Source of the DNA: Ewingella sp049889095
Lineage (GTDB): Bacteria > Pseudomonadota > Gammaproteobacteria > Enterobacterales > Enterobacteriaceae
Assembly: GCA_049889095.1 (NCBI GenBank)
Contig: JBLJFK010000017.1
Direction: 5' to 3' (one strand)
DNA: 64,000 bases
The translations under genes and the position numbers were made by a program. Under the pieces are notes generated by a model. That model was given only the letters and a program-made list of their open reading frames with translations, searched no databases and was not told the DNA's origin. This document shows, one piece after another, positions 28,304 to 37,144 of this stretch; within the stretch, counting starts at the first letter, position 1; the number at the start of each line of letters is the position of its first letter.

Positions 28304-28735
28304 TTACTGGCGCATACCAACGGCCAAGCGGTTAAATGCATTCATCAGACTGATAGCGAAGGTCAGATCGGAGATTTCCACATCGCTGAACTGCGCTTTC
28401 AGCGGCTCATAAATGCTGTCCGGTGCGCCGGTTGCCGCAATCAGAGTGACTGATTCAGCCCATGCCAGCGCCGCGCGTTCGCGTTCAGAATAAGCATGGC
28501 TGACCTGCCATCCCGCCAACTGATCCAGTTTGGTTTGGGCAACGTCCATTTTGCGCAATGATTTTGAGTGCATATCCAGACAGTAGGCACAGCCGTTAAT
28601 TTGCGAAACGCGCAGGAACACCAGTTCGATGATTACGTTATCCAGCGGCCCGTTTTCCAGCACCATCAGTGCTTTTCTCATCGGTTCAATCACGGAAGCG
28701 GACAGTGAATAATAGGGCAGGCGAAGTGTTGGCAT
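28304..28735 (-). CDS. Carboxymuconolactone decarboxylase / AhpD-like protein
   Basis: A 143-residue single-domain protein of the CMD/AhpD fold. It carries the redox motif with a CxxC and following His (INGCAYCLDMHSKSLRK) and the upstream Glu (IELVFLRVSQ). Such proteins act as alkylhydroperoxidases or reductants; a lactone decarboxylase role is not implied by the CxxC type. It is divergent from a MocR-family regulator across 112 bp with a palindromic operator, so the regulator probably controls it. Confidence 0.88.
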   Translation of the reverse strand: MPTLRLPYYSLSASVIEPMRKALMVLENGPLDNVIIELVFLRVSQINGCAYCLDMHSKSLRKMDVAQTKLDQLAGWQVSHAYSERERAALAWAESVTLIAATGAPDSIYEPLKAQFSDVEISDLTFAISLMNAFNRLAVGMRQ

Positions 28736-28800
28736 CTTAAAAATCCCGGTAGAAAGAGGGACGCCCGGCGCGTCTCAATGAGTGCTAATCTACGCTGCAT

Positions 28801-28822
28801 ATGGTCTATACTATAGGACCAT
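28801..28822. promoter_or_regulatory. Putative MocR operator
   Basis: ATGGTC and GACCAT form inverted arms around a 10-bp centre (TATACTATAG), with TA steps also symmetric. It lies between the two divergent genes, 26 bp upstream of the MocR start. MocR-type regulators often use ATGGTC-like half sites. Confidence 0.55.
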
Positions 28823-28847
28823 AAAATGCCTATTTAAGCAGGTCATA

Positions 28848-30317
28848 ATGAGTCGCTTTCCTCTTTCCTTTCACCTCGATCCGCAGCAGAAAGTGCCGTT
28901 GTACCGGCAAATCTATCAGCGGGTGAAACAGGCGATCATGGAAGGGCAACTGAAGCGTGGCAGCCGCGTTCCTTCAGTGCGGGCGTTGGCCAGCGAACTC
29001 GGCGTGGCACGCGCCACCGTTGAAAATGCCTATGGACTGCTGACGGCAGAAGGTTTTCTGCAAAGCCGCGGGCAGGCGGGAACGGTCGTCAGCGCGCCGG
29101 ACAGTTTATCGGCGCTATCACCGTTGCCGGTTAGCGCAACGAAAGTGCATAAGCCTGTCAATCCCATGTTGCCCTCTGTTTCCTCACTGCCTTTCCAGCT
29201 CGGTTTGCCCGCGCTGGACGCTTTTCCCCGCGCTATATGGTCGCGCATTGTGTCGCGGCAAATTCGTCATACCGGCATCAACGATTTGGGCCATCCACCG
29301 CTGAGCGGCGTTGATGCGCTGCGTCATTCGGTTGCCCGCTACTTGCAACTTTCCCGTGGTTTCATCTGCCGCCCCGAACAGATTTTTATCTGCGGCGGCT
29401 ATGCGCAGGTTCTGGACCTCATCATCGGCCGCCTGTTACAGCCGGGCGACGGCGTGTGGCTGGAAGATCCGGGGTATCCGGTCACGCAGTCGTTTTTCCG
29501 CGCAGCGGGCGCTGTGCCAATGGCGGTGAAGGTCGATGATGAAGGAATGAACGTTCCGCAGGCAGTCGTTCAACATCCGCATGCGCGTTTTGCGGTGGTG
29601 ACGCCTGCGCATCAAAGCCCGACCGGCGTGACCATGAGCCTGTCTCGCCGGATGGCGTTGCTTGACTGGGCTGAAAAACAGCAGGCGTGGATCATCGAAG
29701 ACGATTACGACAGTGAATTTCGCTATCACGGCCAGCCCCTGCCTTCACTGAAAAGCCTGGATACCCAAGGTCGTGTTATTTACGCCGGAACGTTCAGCAA
29801 AGTGATGTTCCCGGCGCTGCGTTGTGGGTACGTGGTGGTGCCGGAAAGTCTGGTGGATACAATCGAGGATTATTGCGCGCTGCGAATTTGCGGCACGCCG
29901 CCTTTACTGCAATACAGCATCGCGGAGTTTATCGAGCAGGGGCATTTTTACCGGCATCTGAAACGTATGCGTCAACTTTACACAGAGCGGCGCAGCTATC
30001 TCGACATGGCATTGAAGGCGGCTTTTCCTGCGGAGGTGCTGCGGGTTAATCATCAGATTGGCGGGATCCAGCTGTGTGCCACGCTGAACCCGTCGCTGGA
30101 TGATGCGTTGATCGCCCAGTTGGCGCGTGAAAAGGGGATGGCGATACAAGCGCTGTCGGACTGGCAGGTATTACGCCGTGAACCGGGTGATGCGCTGCGG
30201 CCAAACGGCCTGTTGATGGGCTTTCCGAATATAGTTTCGGAGGAACAGGCGAAGCATTTATGTCATCGCTTGGGGGATATCTTCGGTGAATCACCGGTCG
30301 TCGGATCAAAACCATAG
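28848..30317 (+). CDS. MocR/PdxR-family regulator (GntR-aminotransferase fusion)
   Basis: A 489-residue fusion. Residues 1-80 are a GntR winged helix (VPLYRQIYQRVKQAIMEGQLKRGSRVPSVRALASELGVARATV). The rest is a fold type I aminotransferase-like domain with the PLP lysine in YAGTFSKVMFPALRCGYVV. MocR proteins bind PLP-related ligands as effectors. The start at 28848 is the first ATG that gives the normal N-terminus; the longer frame reads through the operator. The ligand is unknown; regulation of the divergent AhpD-like gene is inferred from layout. Confidence 0.9.
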   Translation: MSRFPLSFHLDPQQKVPLYRQIYQRVKQAIMEGQLKRGSRVPSVRALASELGVARATVENAYGLLTAEGFLQSRGQAGTVVSAPDSLSALSPLPVSATKVHKPVNPMLPSVSSLPFQLGLPALDAFPRAIWSRIVSRQIRHTGINDLGHPPLSGVDALRHSVARYLQLSRGFICRPEQIFICGGYAQVLDLIIGRLLQPGDGVWLEDPGYPVTQSFFRAAGAVPMAVKVDDEGMNVPQAVVQHPHARFAVVTPAHQSPTGVTMSLSRRMALLDWAEKQQAWIIEDDYDSEFRYHGQPLPSLKSLDTQGRVIYAGTFSKVMFPALRCGYVVVPESLVDTIEDYCALRICGTPPLLQYSIAEFIEQGHFYRHLKRMRQLYTERRSYLDMALKAAFPAEVLRVNHQIGGIQLCATLNPSLDDALIAQLAREKGMAIQALSDWQVLRREPGDALRPNGLLMGFPNIVSEEQAKHLCHRLGDIFGESPVVGSKP

Positions 30318-30320
30318 AAA

Positions 30321-30340
30321 ACGGGGCCAAATGGCCCCGT
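30321..30340 (+). terminator. Hairpin after the MocR gene
   Basis: Eight-bp stem ACGGGGCC / GGCCCCGT with an AAAT loop right after the stop codon. No long T run follows. Confidence 0.5.
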
Positions 30341-30432
30341 CGTCAAAGCGGAATAATGAGGGAAGGAAAGTTCCGCTTAGGTGCTGGTACCCGACACAGG
30401 AAAATAGCACCTTAATTAATTGCAAGAACGCG

Positions 30433-30741
30433 TTAACGACGTCCCAGCAGCACGCCGAGTACGATACCGACGGCGGCACCGACACCAACCCCATGCCACG
30501 GATTGTCTTTCACGTAGTTAGTGGCTTGGTCTGCGGCATCGCGGGCATGCTGTGTAATGCTTCCCGAATTATTGAAACGGGCGCGGGCATCGCGCAATAC
30601 GCCTTGCGCTTTGCCACGAATTTTTTCCAGCTCATCTTTGGTCTTGGCACCCGATGACTGAAGCACCTCATCAAGGGTATCGGCCAGCAGAGTTACATCC
30701 TGATCAATGTCACGTTCGACTTTTTCTGATTTCTTAAACAT
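30433..30741 (-). CDS. ygaM: YgaM, ElaB/YqjD/DUF883 family inner-membrane-anchored protein
   Basis: A 102-residue tail-anchored protein: an N-terminal amphipathic helical part, ARDAADQATNYVKDNPWHGVG, and a C-terminal glycine-rich membrane helix ending in LLGRR. Family members (ElaB, YqjD) bind ribosomes and attach them to the inner membrane in stationary phase; YgaM itself is less studied. The start has GGAGAGG eight bases upstream. It lies on the far side of nrdHIEF as in E. coli, with the MocR pair inserted between. Confidence 0.88.
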   Translation of the reverse strand: MFKKSEKVERDIDQDVTLLADTLDEVLQSSGAKTKDELEKIRGKAQGVLRDARARFNNSGSITQHARDAADQATNYVKDNPWHGVGVGAAVGIVLGVLLGRR

Positions 30742-31195
30742 TTGCCTCTCCTTGTTTGAACTGTGTTTCAAGCATAGCCCAAAATATTGTGAAGCGATGC
30801 GCTTCAGTCAAAACGTCGGTGATTTTAGCCCTTATTAGTCGTTGTGACTGTCAGGCCAACTCAGACGCGGCGCGGGTTTGCGTGACGGAGATCAGATTTT
30901 TCTGTAAGTGTGTACAGATTTGCAGGTAACCCCCTTTCTGGCGGTGAAAGCGGTAAACAGGCACCACGGTCATAGTGACTGACGCAGCGCCGATATAAAA
31001 TTCAACCGTGTTCTGGTGATCTTAAGAGGTGAGCTCTGCTGTGGGCACATGTAAAGGCACATAGTGCATAACAGCGGAGAATTTATCTTATCTGGGTTAG
31101 ATAATTCTTAAATATGTTAAATCGAAGCATAAAGACGTTATTCGCAGGTTTGAATACGTTAAGGTCCCCTGCGGTTAAAGAAGCGAGGAGCAACC
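30742..31195. promoter_or_regulatory. Divergent ygaM-ygaC intergenic region
   Basis: 454 bp without a gene. The notable element is an inverted repeat at 31078-31108 (AGAATTTATCT and AGATAATTCT), about 90 bp upstream of ygaC, which could bind a regulator. E. coli ygaC is reported to be under Fur; this repeat is not a clear Fur box. Confidence 0.4.
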
Positions 31196-31531
31196 ATGTA
31201 TTTACGGCCAGATGAAGTAGCGCGTGTATTAGAAAATTCAGGATTTGAGCGCGATTTTGTTGATGATAGAGCTTACGGCTATTGCCGGGGCGAGCATTAC
31301 GTTTATGTGAACCGGGAAGCGCGGTTTGGTCGGACTGCCCTGGTTATTCACCCGGCGCTGAAAGAGCGCAGTGAGCGTTTTGCCCATCCAACAGCCTCAT
31401 GTCGCAGCAGCCGGGTTTACACCCGTTTCCCGCTGGATGTCGCCAGTGATAACGAAGCCTATTACGGCATATGTCACGGTTTTAGCTCACGCCAGATCCT
31501 GGCCAGCTATCTTGAGAACGTCTTCCGGTAA
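31196..31531 (+). CDS. ygaC: YgaC, DUF2002 family protein
   Basis: A 111-residue soluble protein. The opening MYLRPDEVARVLENSGFE, the stretch YVYVNREARFGRTALVIHP and the closing HGFSSRQILASYLENVF match E. coli YgaC closely. Function is unknown. It lies next to ygaM as in E. coli. GAGGAG lies a short distance upstream of the start. Confidence 0.9.
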   Translation: MYLRPDEVARVLENSGFERDFVDDRAYGYCRGEHYVYVNREARFGRTALVIHPALKERSERFAHPTASCRSSRVYTRFPLDVASDNEAYYGICHGFSSRQILASYLENVFR

Positions 31532-31583
31532 AATACAAACAGCGTTGAGCCTTCAGCGCTGTTCTTCTTATTTCCTGCGTTTT

Positions 31584-32471
31584 CTACTTCAACGGTAAAA
31601 GTATATCTGCTTGTTGCGCATGTTCGGGCAGTTCTTCATTGAGTCTCAGATAGCGGAAATAAACCGGGAAATCTCGCAACTCTTCACCACTTTGCGGCAA
31701 CCACTGACGATACAAGTAGTATACGCTTTCGCTTATACGATCGTAGGAACCCACATGTCGTACTACGGCGCAACGTCCGCCCGGTAGGGTTTTGCTGATA
31801 ACGCCTTGTGGATTCGTGGGGACCTTACCTTTAGCTTCTGTACTCAACTCGCCACAAATATCAAAGCGAAAATCATCACCCTGCGTGGTTAACGGATCAT
31901 TGTAAGGCACGCCGTAGCTGCCATAGGTCGCGTAATCTGATAGCCCTGAAGCTTTGCGCCATTCGATAAACTTTGCCACTGAATTATTCACCCGCATTGG
32001 TTCACCGTGATGCTCGAGTACAGCGACCTGAATAGGTTCAACACAAATAATTTTCACGTCCATATTTTCCATCCTCTTCTGATGCTCTCTGCCGGGAAAC
32101 TGGAAATGCCTATGCCAGTCAACCCAGACGGGCGTTTTGCGAAATTCTCTGGGGGTCAGGCCAAAGGTATGCTTGAAGGCTCTGGAAAATGACTCGGGAT
32201 TTTCAAACCCGGCATCTAACGCAATATCGATAATCTTTGCTGGCGATGGTTGAACCAAGCGATACGAGGCGCGTTTTAAACGCATCAGCGTTATGTAACG
32301 GCTGACGCTCACACCACAGTATTGGCTGAATTGACGATGGAAGTGAAACCGTGAGAAACACGCCACTTCACTAAGCTGTTCAACGGTCAGCGTGCGGTCG
32401 AGATGTTTTTCTATATAGGCAAACACCTGTTCAAAACGCTGGACATAGAGATCAATTTTGTCGTTATTCAT
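31584..32471 (-). CDS. AraC-family regulator with GyrI-like effector domain
   Basis: A 295-residue regulator: two AraC helix-turn-helix units in residues 1-110 (LTVEQLSEVACFSRFHFHRQF and IIDIALDAGFENPESFSRAF) and a GyrI/Rob-like small-molecule binding domain from about 135 to the end (VAVLEHHGEPMRV, GGRCAVVRHVGSYDRI, YYLYRQWLP). The arrangement is like Rob and multidrug-responsive regulators. The target gene is not evident. The start is taken at MNNDKIDLY; eight more residues are possible. Confidence 0.9.
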   Translation of the reverse strand: MNNDKIDLYVQRFEQVFAYIEKHLDRTLTVEQLSEVACFSRFHFHRQFSQYCGVSVSRYITLMRLKRASYRLVQPSPAKIIDIALDAGFENPESFSRAFKHTFGLTPREFRKTPVWVDWHRHFQFPGREHQKRMENMDVKIICVEPIQVAVLEHHGEPMRVNNSVAKFIEWRKASGLSDYATYGSYGVPYNDPLTTQGDDFRFDICGELSTEAKGKVPTNPQGVISKTLPGGRCAVVRHVGSYDRISESVYYLYRQWLPQSGEELRDFPVYFRYLRLNEELPEHAQQADILLPLK

Positions 32472-32552
32472 TTTCCCTCTCTTCAAGGTCTCCACTATGC
32501 CTTCAGCATGGGCTGATTTCCTGACTGAGATTGCTCTTCGTCGAGCGAAAAA

Positions 32553-32579
32553 GAAAATGGCCCAAACAGGGCCATTTTC
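32553..32579 (-). terminator. Terminator downstream of the YicN-like gene
   Basis: Eleven-bp perfect stem GAAAATGGCCC / GGGCCATTTTC with a 5-nt loop, 28 bp past the stop of the minus-strand gene at 32608. A and T runs inside the stem suit either strand. Confidence 0.8.
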
Positions 32580-32607
32580 AGTCTAATGCGCTCATCGTGA
32601 TGCAAAC

Positions 32608-33048
32608 TCAGACCAGATGGATCTGGTTATAGGTTTCGTTGTACTGGCGGCGGAACTGGGCCAGCTCGAAAGGCTCTATATCCAGCCCGGCAAAATAGAA
32701 CAGCGCCAGTTCGGCATGTTCGCTGGTGAGCTGCGGCGAAAGATGCGCACGGAGCAAAACGTCACGCCACTTGACGACATTTTCGTCAGACGCATCTTTA
32801 ATGAAAGTGTGATAGATAAACACAATATAGGCGGCTTTGCGGATCTCTTCAGCGTAGCCTCCGCTAATTGAGTGGATAAACATCCGGCTTTGGCGTTCAC
32901 CCATTTCCAGCAGCATCGAATCAATATACATCGGCTTAATTTTCAACAGACTGGCCAGGGAATCATTGGCCTTACGGGTGTCTGCGGTCATGAACCAATA
33001 GCCTACGATGAAAACCACAACAATTGCTGCAAACATAATCCATATCAT
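32608..33048 (-). CDS. YicN-like DUF1198 membrane-anchored protein
   Basis: A 146-residue protein with one N-terminal membrane helix (MIWIMFAAIVVVFIVGYWFM) and a helical cytoplasmic part. It resembles E. coli YicN (DUF1198) in its start and length and in the end (FRRQYNETYNQIH). Function is unknown. Single-gene unit between the AraC regulator and pfkB. Confidence 0.78.
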   Translation of the reverse strand: MIWIMFAAIVVVFIVGYWFMTADTRKANDSLASLLKIKPMYIDSMLLEMGERQSRMFIHSISGGYAEEIRKAAYIVFIYHTFIKDASDENVVKWRDVLLRAHLSPQLTSEHAELALFYFAGLDIEPFELAQFRRQYNETYNQIHLV

Positions 33049-33211
33049 TCTGGACGTTGGCCTCCGGCCTAATCTGGTGTGATGGGAAAGGTGCGCACGA
33101 CACCCGATGCGCCGAGTTTATAGGGTTATCACCTGAAAAGCCTAAGGTGAAAGGAATAGAATTTGCCCTCCGGCACGATCGCAGGGCGCGAAGTGGGATC
33201 CATCTATCAAA

Positions 33212-34171
33212 CTAGTGAGCCGGTGTCTGCTGGCAAAGATACTCATAGATCCCATGCGTGTCGGTGTGCGAACACAAGCGGGTGCCGATATTCAGCGTGG
33301 CCGCGCTGCCAGCCGCCACGCCATAACGCACGATATCCAGCAGGTCTGCGCCAGCGGCCAGCTTCAGCGTCATCGCGCCGACCATGCTGTCACCTGCGCC
33401 CACGGTGCTCATTTTCTTCACCGGCGGTGGGGTTACCTGGAACCAGTGTTCAGCATCAACTGCCAGTGCACCTTGTGGGCCGAGAGAGACGACCACGCGT
33501 TGAGCGCCGCCTTCACGAATGATCTGTCGCGCAGCATTGAGCACGTCGTCCGGTTTTTCCAGCGGATGGCCGACCAGCTGCGCCAGCTCATTCTGGTTAG
33601 GTTTGACCAGCGCCAGCCCGCCCAGTTTTAGTCCGCCAACCAGCGCATCGCCAGAGCTGTCAAGAACACAGTGCAGCCCAGCCAGTTGCGCTTTATGCAG
33701 CAATTCGGTGAGTGCGGCCACTTCTGTGCCCGGCGGTAAACTGCCGCTGACCACCAGAATGGACCCGGCAGGAAGCTGTGTCACTTTGGCGCTCAGCGCG
33801 CCAAACTCTTCACCACTGAGCTTCGCGCCTGGCATAACAAAGCGGTACTGCTCGCCGGTATTCTGAGTGTGCACGTGCAAGTTCTGTCGTGTCCAGTCAA
33901 GGGTTTCCAGCGTCTCGGTAATGATGCCTTCCTGCTCCAGTAACTGCGCCAGATGAGCACCAGTCGGCCCGCCAATCGGAAATAATGCTGTCGCTTTGCC
34001 ACCAAGATGCACGATGGCGCGCGCCACGTTGATGCCTCCACCACCGGGTTCAAATACCGGTGCGGTACAGCGCAATTTCCCTTCAGGGTAAATTTTCGGC
34101 GTGATCGTAGCGCTGTCGAGTGAAGGTGCAAGCGTCAGCGTGACAATGCGTGTTTCAGCGTTCTGAACCAT
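33212..34171 (-). CDS. pfkB: 6-phosphofructokinase II
   Basis: PfkB-family sugar kinase of 319 residues that phosphorylates fructose 6-phosphate. It is close to E. coli PfkB throughout: TLTLAPSLDSATITP near the start, the substrate-binding GGGGINVARAI, and the ATP/anion hole TVGAGDSMVGAMTLKLA with the catalytic Asp. The start at MVQNAETRIV is preferred; a longer frame adds 14 residues without similarity. Cytoplasmic, glycolysis. Single gene. Confidence 0.95.
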   Translation of the reverse strand: MVQNAETRIVTLTLAPSLDSATITPKIYPEGKLRCTAPVFEPGGGGINVARAIVHLGGKATALFPIGGPTGAHLAQLLEQEGIITETLETLDWTRQNLHVHTQNTGEQYRFVMPGAKLSGEEFGALSAKVTQLPAGSILVVSGSLPPGTEVAALTELLHKAQLAGLHCVLDSSGDALVGGLKLGGLALVKPNQNELAQLVGHPLEKPDDVLNAARQIIREGGAQRVVVSLGPQGALAVDAEHWFQVTPPPVKKMSTVGAGDSMVGAMTLKLAAGADLLDIVRYGVAAGSAATLNIGTRLCSHTDTHGIYEYLCQQTPAH

Positions 34172-34338
34172 GGGAGGGTCCTCAGAGAGTAAGTGATATC
34201 TCCAGCCTAGCACCTGACGAAATCAGCGGTTTATTTGTTCATCATTTAAGCGGTCCAGATCAAATCAGCAGATGTCACTGTAGCGTCTGGGTGATAGGGT
34301 AAAACGGCGGATTTATTGGACGGACGTAAGGAGATAGC

Positions 34339-34872
34339 ATGGCCAGAAATATTGAGATAAAAGCCAGAATTGATGACTTTTCAGCGATGTACGAAAAAAT
34401 CGGCATACTGTCCGACGGACTACCCGAGCTTATCGATCAGGATGATACATTCTTCATCTGCCCGCATGGCCGCCTTAAACTGCGGATGCTGGCAGTCGAT
34501 CGCGGTGAACTGATCTTTTATCAGCGCCCGGATCAGGCCGGCCCCAAACCCAGTTTCTATACGCTGACTGAAACTGCCGATCCCGAGGGTTTACGCCACA
34601 CATTGACGCTCGCCTATGGCGCCGCCGGCCGGGTTATCAAGCAGCGTGCTCTGTTTATGCTCGGCCAAACACGTTTGCACCTTGACCGGGTGAAGGGGCT
34701 GGGAGATTACCTGGAATTTGAAGTCGTGCTGGACGAGCACCAAACCCTGGAGCAGGGCATTGCCATTGCCGAAGATCTGCTGGAAAAGTTGCACATAGAC
34801 CGTCAGGCATTAATCGATCAAGCCTATGTGGATTTACTTAATGCGAAAGGGAAGCGTTCCTCTTCAGACTAA
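34339..34872 (+). CDS. CYTH-domain protein (class IV adenylate cyclase / thiamine-triphosphatase-like)
   Basis: A 177-residue single CYTH domain. It has the N-terminal acidic/basic signature NIEIKARI, the KLRM strand, and EFEVVLDE near residue 130, which together bind a triphosphate substrate with divalent metal. The family includes CyaB class IV adenylate cyclases and thiamine triphosphatases; sequence alone does not separate these. Its stop codon overlaps the stop of the convergent hydroxylase gene. Confidence 0.86.
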   Translation: MARNIEIKARIDDFSAMYEKIGILSDGLPELIDQDDTFFICPHGRLKLRMLAVDRGELIFYQRPDQAGPKPSFYTLTETADPEGLRHTLTLAYGAAGRVIKQRALFMLGQTRLHLDRVKGLGDYLEFEVVLDEHQTLEQGIAIAEDLLEKLHIDRQALIDQAYVDLLNAKGKRSSSD

Positions 34873-36149
34873 TCCCCGCTCCACCACTGCACCAGCGACG
34901 GACCGGGGGCGAGATCGTAATGCTCTTCGCCGAGCAGATGATTGAGGATCTTGGCGGAGCGCCAGGCGGTTAGCGTCAGTTGCCCCTCGGCGCTGCCATG
35001 GCTGTGGATCCCTGCGTTGACCGCGTAAATGCGGTTATTCGCCGGGCCTTCCCACTCCAGATTGAAGTTCGGTCGCAGAGGCAGATGCTGCTCGCGGTCG
35101 TAGGGGATTCGGTCCAGTAGCGGCTCCAGATAATCCGGCAAGCCGGGACGGTAGCCGGTTGCCAGAACCACAATATCAGCCTCGAAATGCTCTTGGCGAT
35201 TATCCAGCCCGTGCAGGGCCTGCAACCGGAAGCTGCCGTCAGTTTCCTGGATGATATTGTCCAGCGCCCGGTGGGGTAATAAACGCACATTGCGCGGTTG
35301 ATGCAACACGTCAAAGCGGTGGTAGAGCTGCTTATAAATAGCTTCCAGCGTGTGGTAGCTGATGCCATCGGAAGGCAGTTTTTGGGTTTTAATTTCCCGT
35401 TCGCGGATTTCGTCCGGCAGAGTATAGAAATAATTTACGTACTCAGGTGTGAAATACTCGTTGGTAAAAATTGACTCATCCAGCGGCTGGAAGTTTGGCC
35501 TGCGTGACAGCCAGCTCAGCCCTGCGAATTCTCCCCAGTGATTATTTAGCGCGTTAAGAATAATGTCCGCGCCGCTCTGGCCGCCGCCGACCACCATAAC
35601 GCGTTTACCCGTAAAGTCCGGGTCACGCAGCTCCATTTCCGATGCGTGAAAACAGTGTTTACCTATGGCGGAACGGGCTGATTTAGGTACCCAGGGCGCA
35701 TGGCCAGTGCCAAGGCAAATATTGCGCGCCCGGTGTTCGCCTTCCGGGGTATGCACGACGAACTCCTGCTTTGCGTCATCAAAATCTATCGTATCCACCG
35801 GCTGTGAGAAGTGCAGGCGATCAATGCGTTCACAGGCCCAGCGTAGATAATCGGAAAACTCGTCACGGCTGATAATGAGCTGCTCGGTGGCCAGAAAACG
35901 ATAAATCTTCTTCTGTTCGACCAGGTAATTGATAAACGAAAATTCGCTGCGTGGGGCTATCGTAGTGACCAGATCTTGTAAGACATAAGTCTGCATGGTA
36001 GCAGTGGGTAACAGCATACCAGGATGCCAGCTGAACTCTTTGTTTGCGTCGAAAAAGGCACTCTCAATTTTTCCAGTATCCTTCGCCATCGCGGCCAGGC
36101 TCAGGTTAAACGGACCAATGCCTACACCAATCAAATCTACTGCCGACAT
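34869..36149 (-). CDS. L-lysine/L-ornithine N-monooxygenase-like flavoprotein
   Basis: A 426-residue FAD- and NADPH-dependent N-hydroxylase of the IucD/PvdA/SidA family. The FAD motif is GVGIGPFNLSLAAMA, WHPGMLLPTATMQT is the typical substrate-side loop, the NADPH motif is MVVGGGQSGADI, and the C-terminal ATGYRP is present. Such enzymes start hydroxamate siderophore synthesis. No acyltransferase or siderophore synthetase lies nearby, so it is an orphan. It could serve a siderophore pathway elsewhere in the genome. Confidence 0.88.
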   Translation of the reverse strand: MSAVDLIGVGIGPFNLSLAAMAKDTGKIESAFFDANKEFSWHPGMLLPTATMQTYVLQDLVTTIAPRSEFSFINYLVEQKKIYRFLATEQLIISRDEFSDYLRWACERIDRLHFSQPVDTIDFDDAKQEFVVHTPEGEHRARNICLGTGHAPWVPKSARSAIGKHCFHASEMELRDPDFTGKRVMVVGGGQSGADIILNALNNHWGEFAGLSWLSRRPNFQPLDESIFTNEYFTPEYVNYFYTLPDEIREREIKTQKLPSDGISYHTLEAIYKQLYHRFDVLHQPRNVRLLPHRALDNIIQETDGSFRLQALHGLDNRQEHFEADIVVLATGYRPGLPDYLEPLLDRIPYDREQHLPLRPNFNLEWEGPANNRIYAVNAGIHSHGSAEGQLTLTAWRSAKILNHLLGEEHYDLAPGPSLVQWWSGD

Positions 36150-36171
36150 GATTTAAATTCCTATTCTCGTT

Positions 36172-36187
36172 ATGATTTCTTAATCAT
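36172..36187. promoter_or_regulatory. Perfect palindrome between the hydroxylase and phzF-like genes
   Basis: ATGATT TCTT AATCAT, a 6-bp perfect inverted repeat, 23 bp upstream of the hydroxylase start and 41 bp upstream of the divergent PhzF-like gene. An iron-responsive (Fur-like) role is possible given the hydroxylase, but the match to the Fur consensus is weak. Confidence 0.35.
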
Positions 36188-36227
36188 AGAACAACACTTT
36201 AAAAGCGAATTTTAAATAGGATCTTTC

Positions 36228-37109
36228 ATGACACAAACGCGCCGTTTTAAACAAGTTGATGTCTTCTCGTCCGTACCCCTCAAAGGAAATCCGCTGGCGG
36301 TTATCTTTGATGCTGACTCACTCAGTGATCAGCAGATGAGCGCCATGGCACGCTGGACCAATCTTTCTGAAACCACTTTTGTCCTGACGCCAACGGACCC
36401 GACGGCAGACTACCGTGTGCGTATTTTTACGCCGGATACCGAATTCCCGTTTGCCGGACACCCAACGCTTGGGACTGCGCATGCGTTATTGGAAGCCGGT
36501 TTACAGCCCAAACAGCCGGGGTTTCTTATTCAACAGTGCGGCGTCGGTCTGGTGCCAGTCAAAATGCTCGACGCCGGCGGGCTGGCATTCTGTGCGCCTC
36601 AGGCGGAAATCACACCGCTGGACGATGCGCATCGGTCGTTGCTTGCCGCAGCGCTGGGGGGCGGGAAAATTCAGTCCGACGTGATGCCGTTGGCAGTTAA
36701 CATGGGCATCCGTTGGCTGGTGGTGCGCATGAAAAGTGCACAGGCCTGTCTGGATGTTGTCTCAAGTGCCGAGGCAATTGAACAGTTGCAGCGGCTTTGT
36801 GGCGTCAACGGTGTGGCAATTTTCGGCCTGCATGCGCCGGGCGGCCCGGCGGATTACGAAGTGCGTGCGCTACTGGTCGAACAGGGTGTGCTGACTGAAG
36901 ATCCTGTTACTGGCAGTGCCAATGCCTGTCTGGCGCGGGTGCTGAAAATGCAGGGTTTCCCCGATGGCGAAAAAACCGAAGAGGGTTATCAGGTGCGTCA
37001 GGGAACCTTGCGCCAGCGCGAAGGCCGTGTGGCGGTAGAGTATATCGACGGTGAGCCGTGGATTGGTGGTCATACCTGCACGTTGATCGATGGAACCTTG
37101 ACGCTGTAG
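36228..37109 (+). CDS. PhzF-family isomerase-like protein
   Basis: A 293-residue two-lobed protein of the PhzF/diaminopimelate epimerase fold. The N-terminal FKQVDVFSSVPLKGNPLAVI, the catalytic Glu in NLSETTFVL, PFAGHPTLGTAHAL and EDPVTGSANACLA are all present. PhzF in phenazine makers is an isomerase; most members of the family, like this one, have no assigned substrate. AGGATC precedes the start. Confidence 0.88.
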   Translation: MTQTRRFKQVDVFSSVPLKGNPLAVIFDADSLSDQQMSAMARWTNLSETTFVLTPTDPTADYRVRIFTPDTEFPFAGHPTLGTAHALLEAGLQPKQPGFLIQQCGVGLVPVKMLDAGGLAFCAPQAEITPLDDAHRSLLAAALGGGKIQSDVMPLAVNMGIRWLVVRMKSAQACLDVVSSAEAIEQLQRLCGVNGVAIFGLHAPGGPADYEVRALLVEQGVLTEDPVTGSANACLARVLKMQGFPDGEKTEEGYQVRQGTLRQREGRVAVEYIDGEPWIGGHTCTLIDGTLTL

Positions 37110-37144
37110 CGATCGGTCCCTGAGCATCAGCTCGCCAATGCTTA

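Noticed and set aside
36172..36187. Fur box for the orphan N-hydroxylase
   Set aside because: The palindrome does not match the 19-bp Fur consensus well enough; kept only as an unnamed palindrome.
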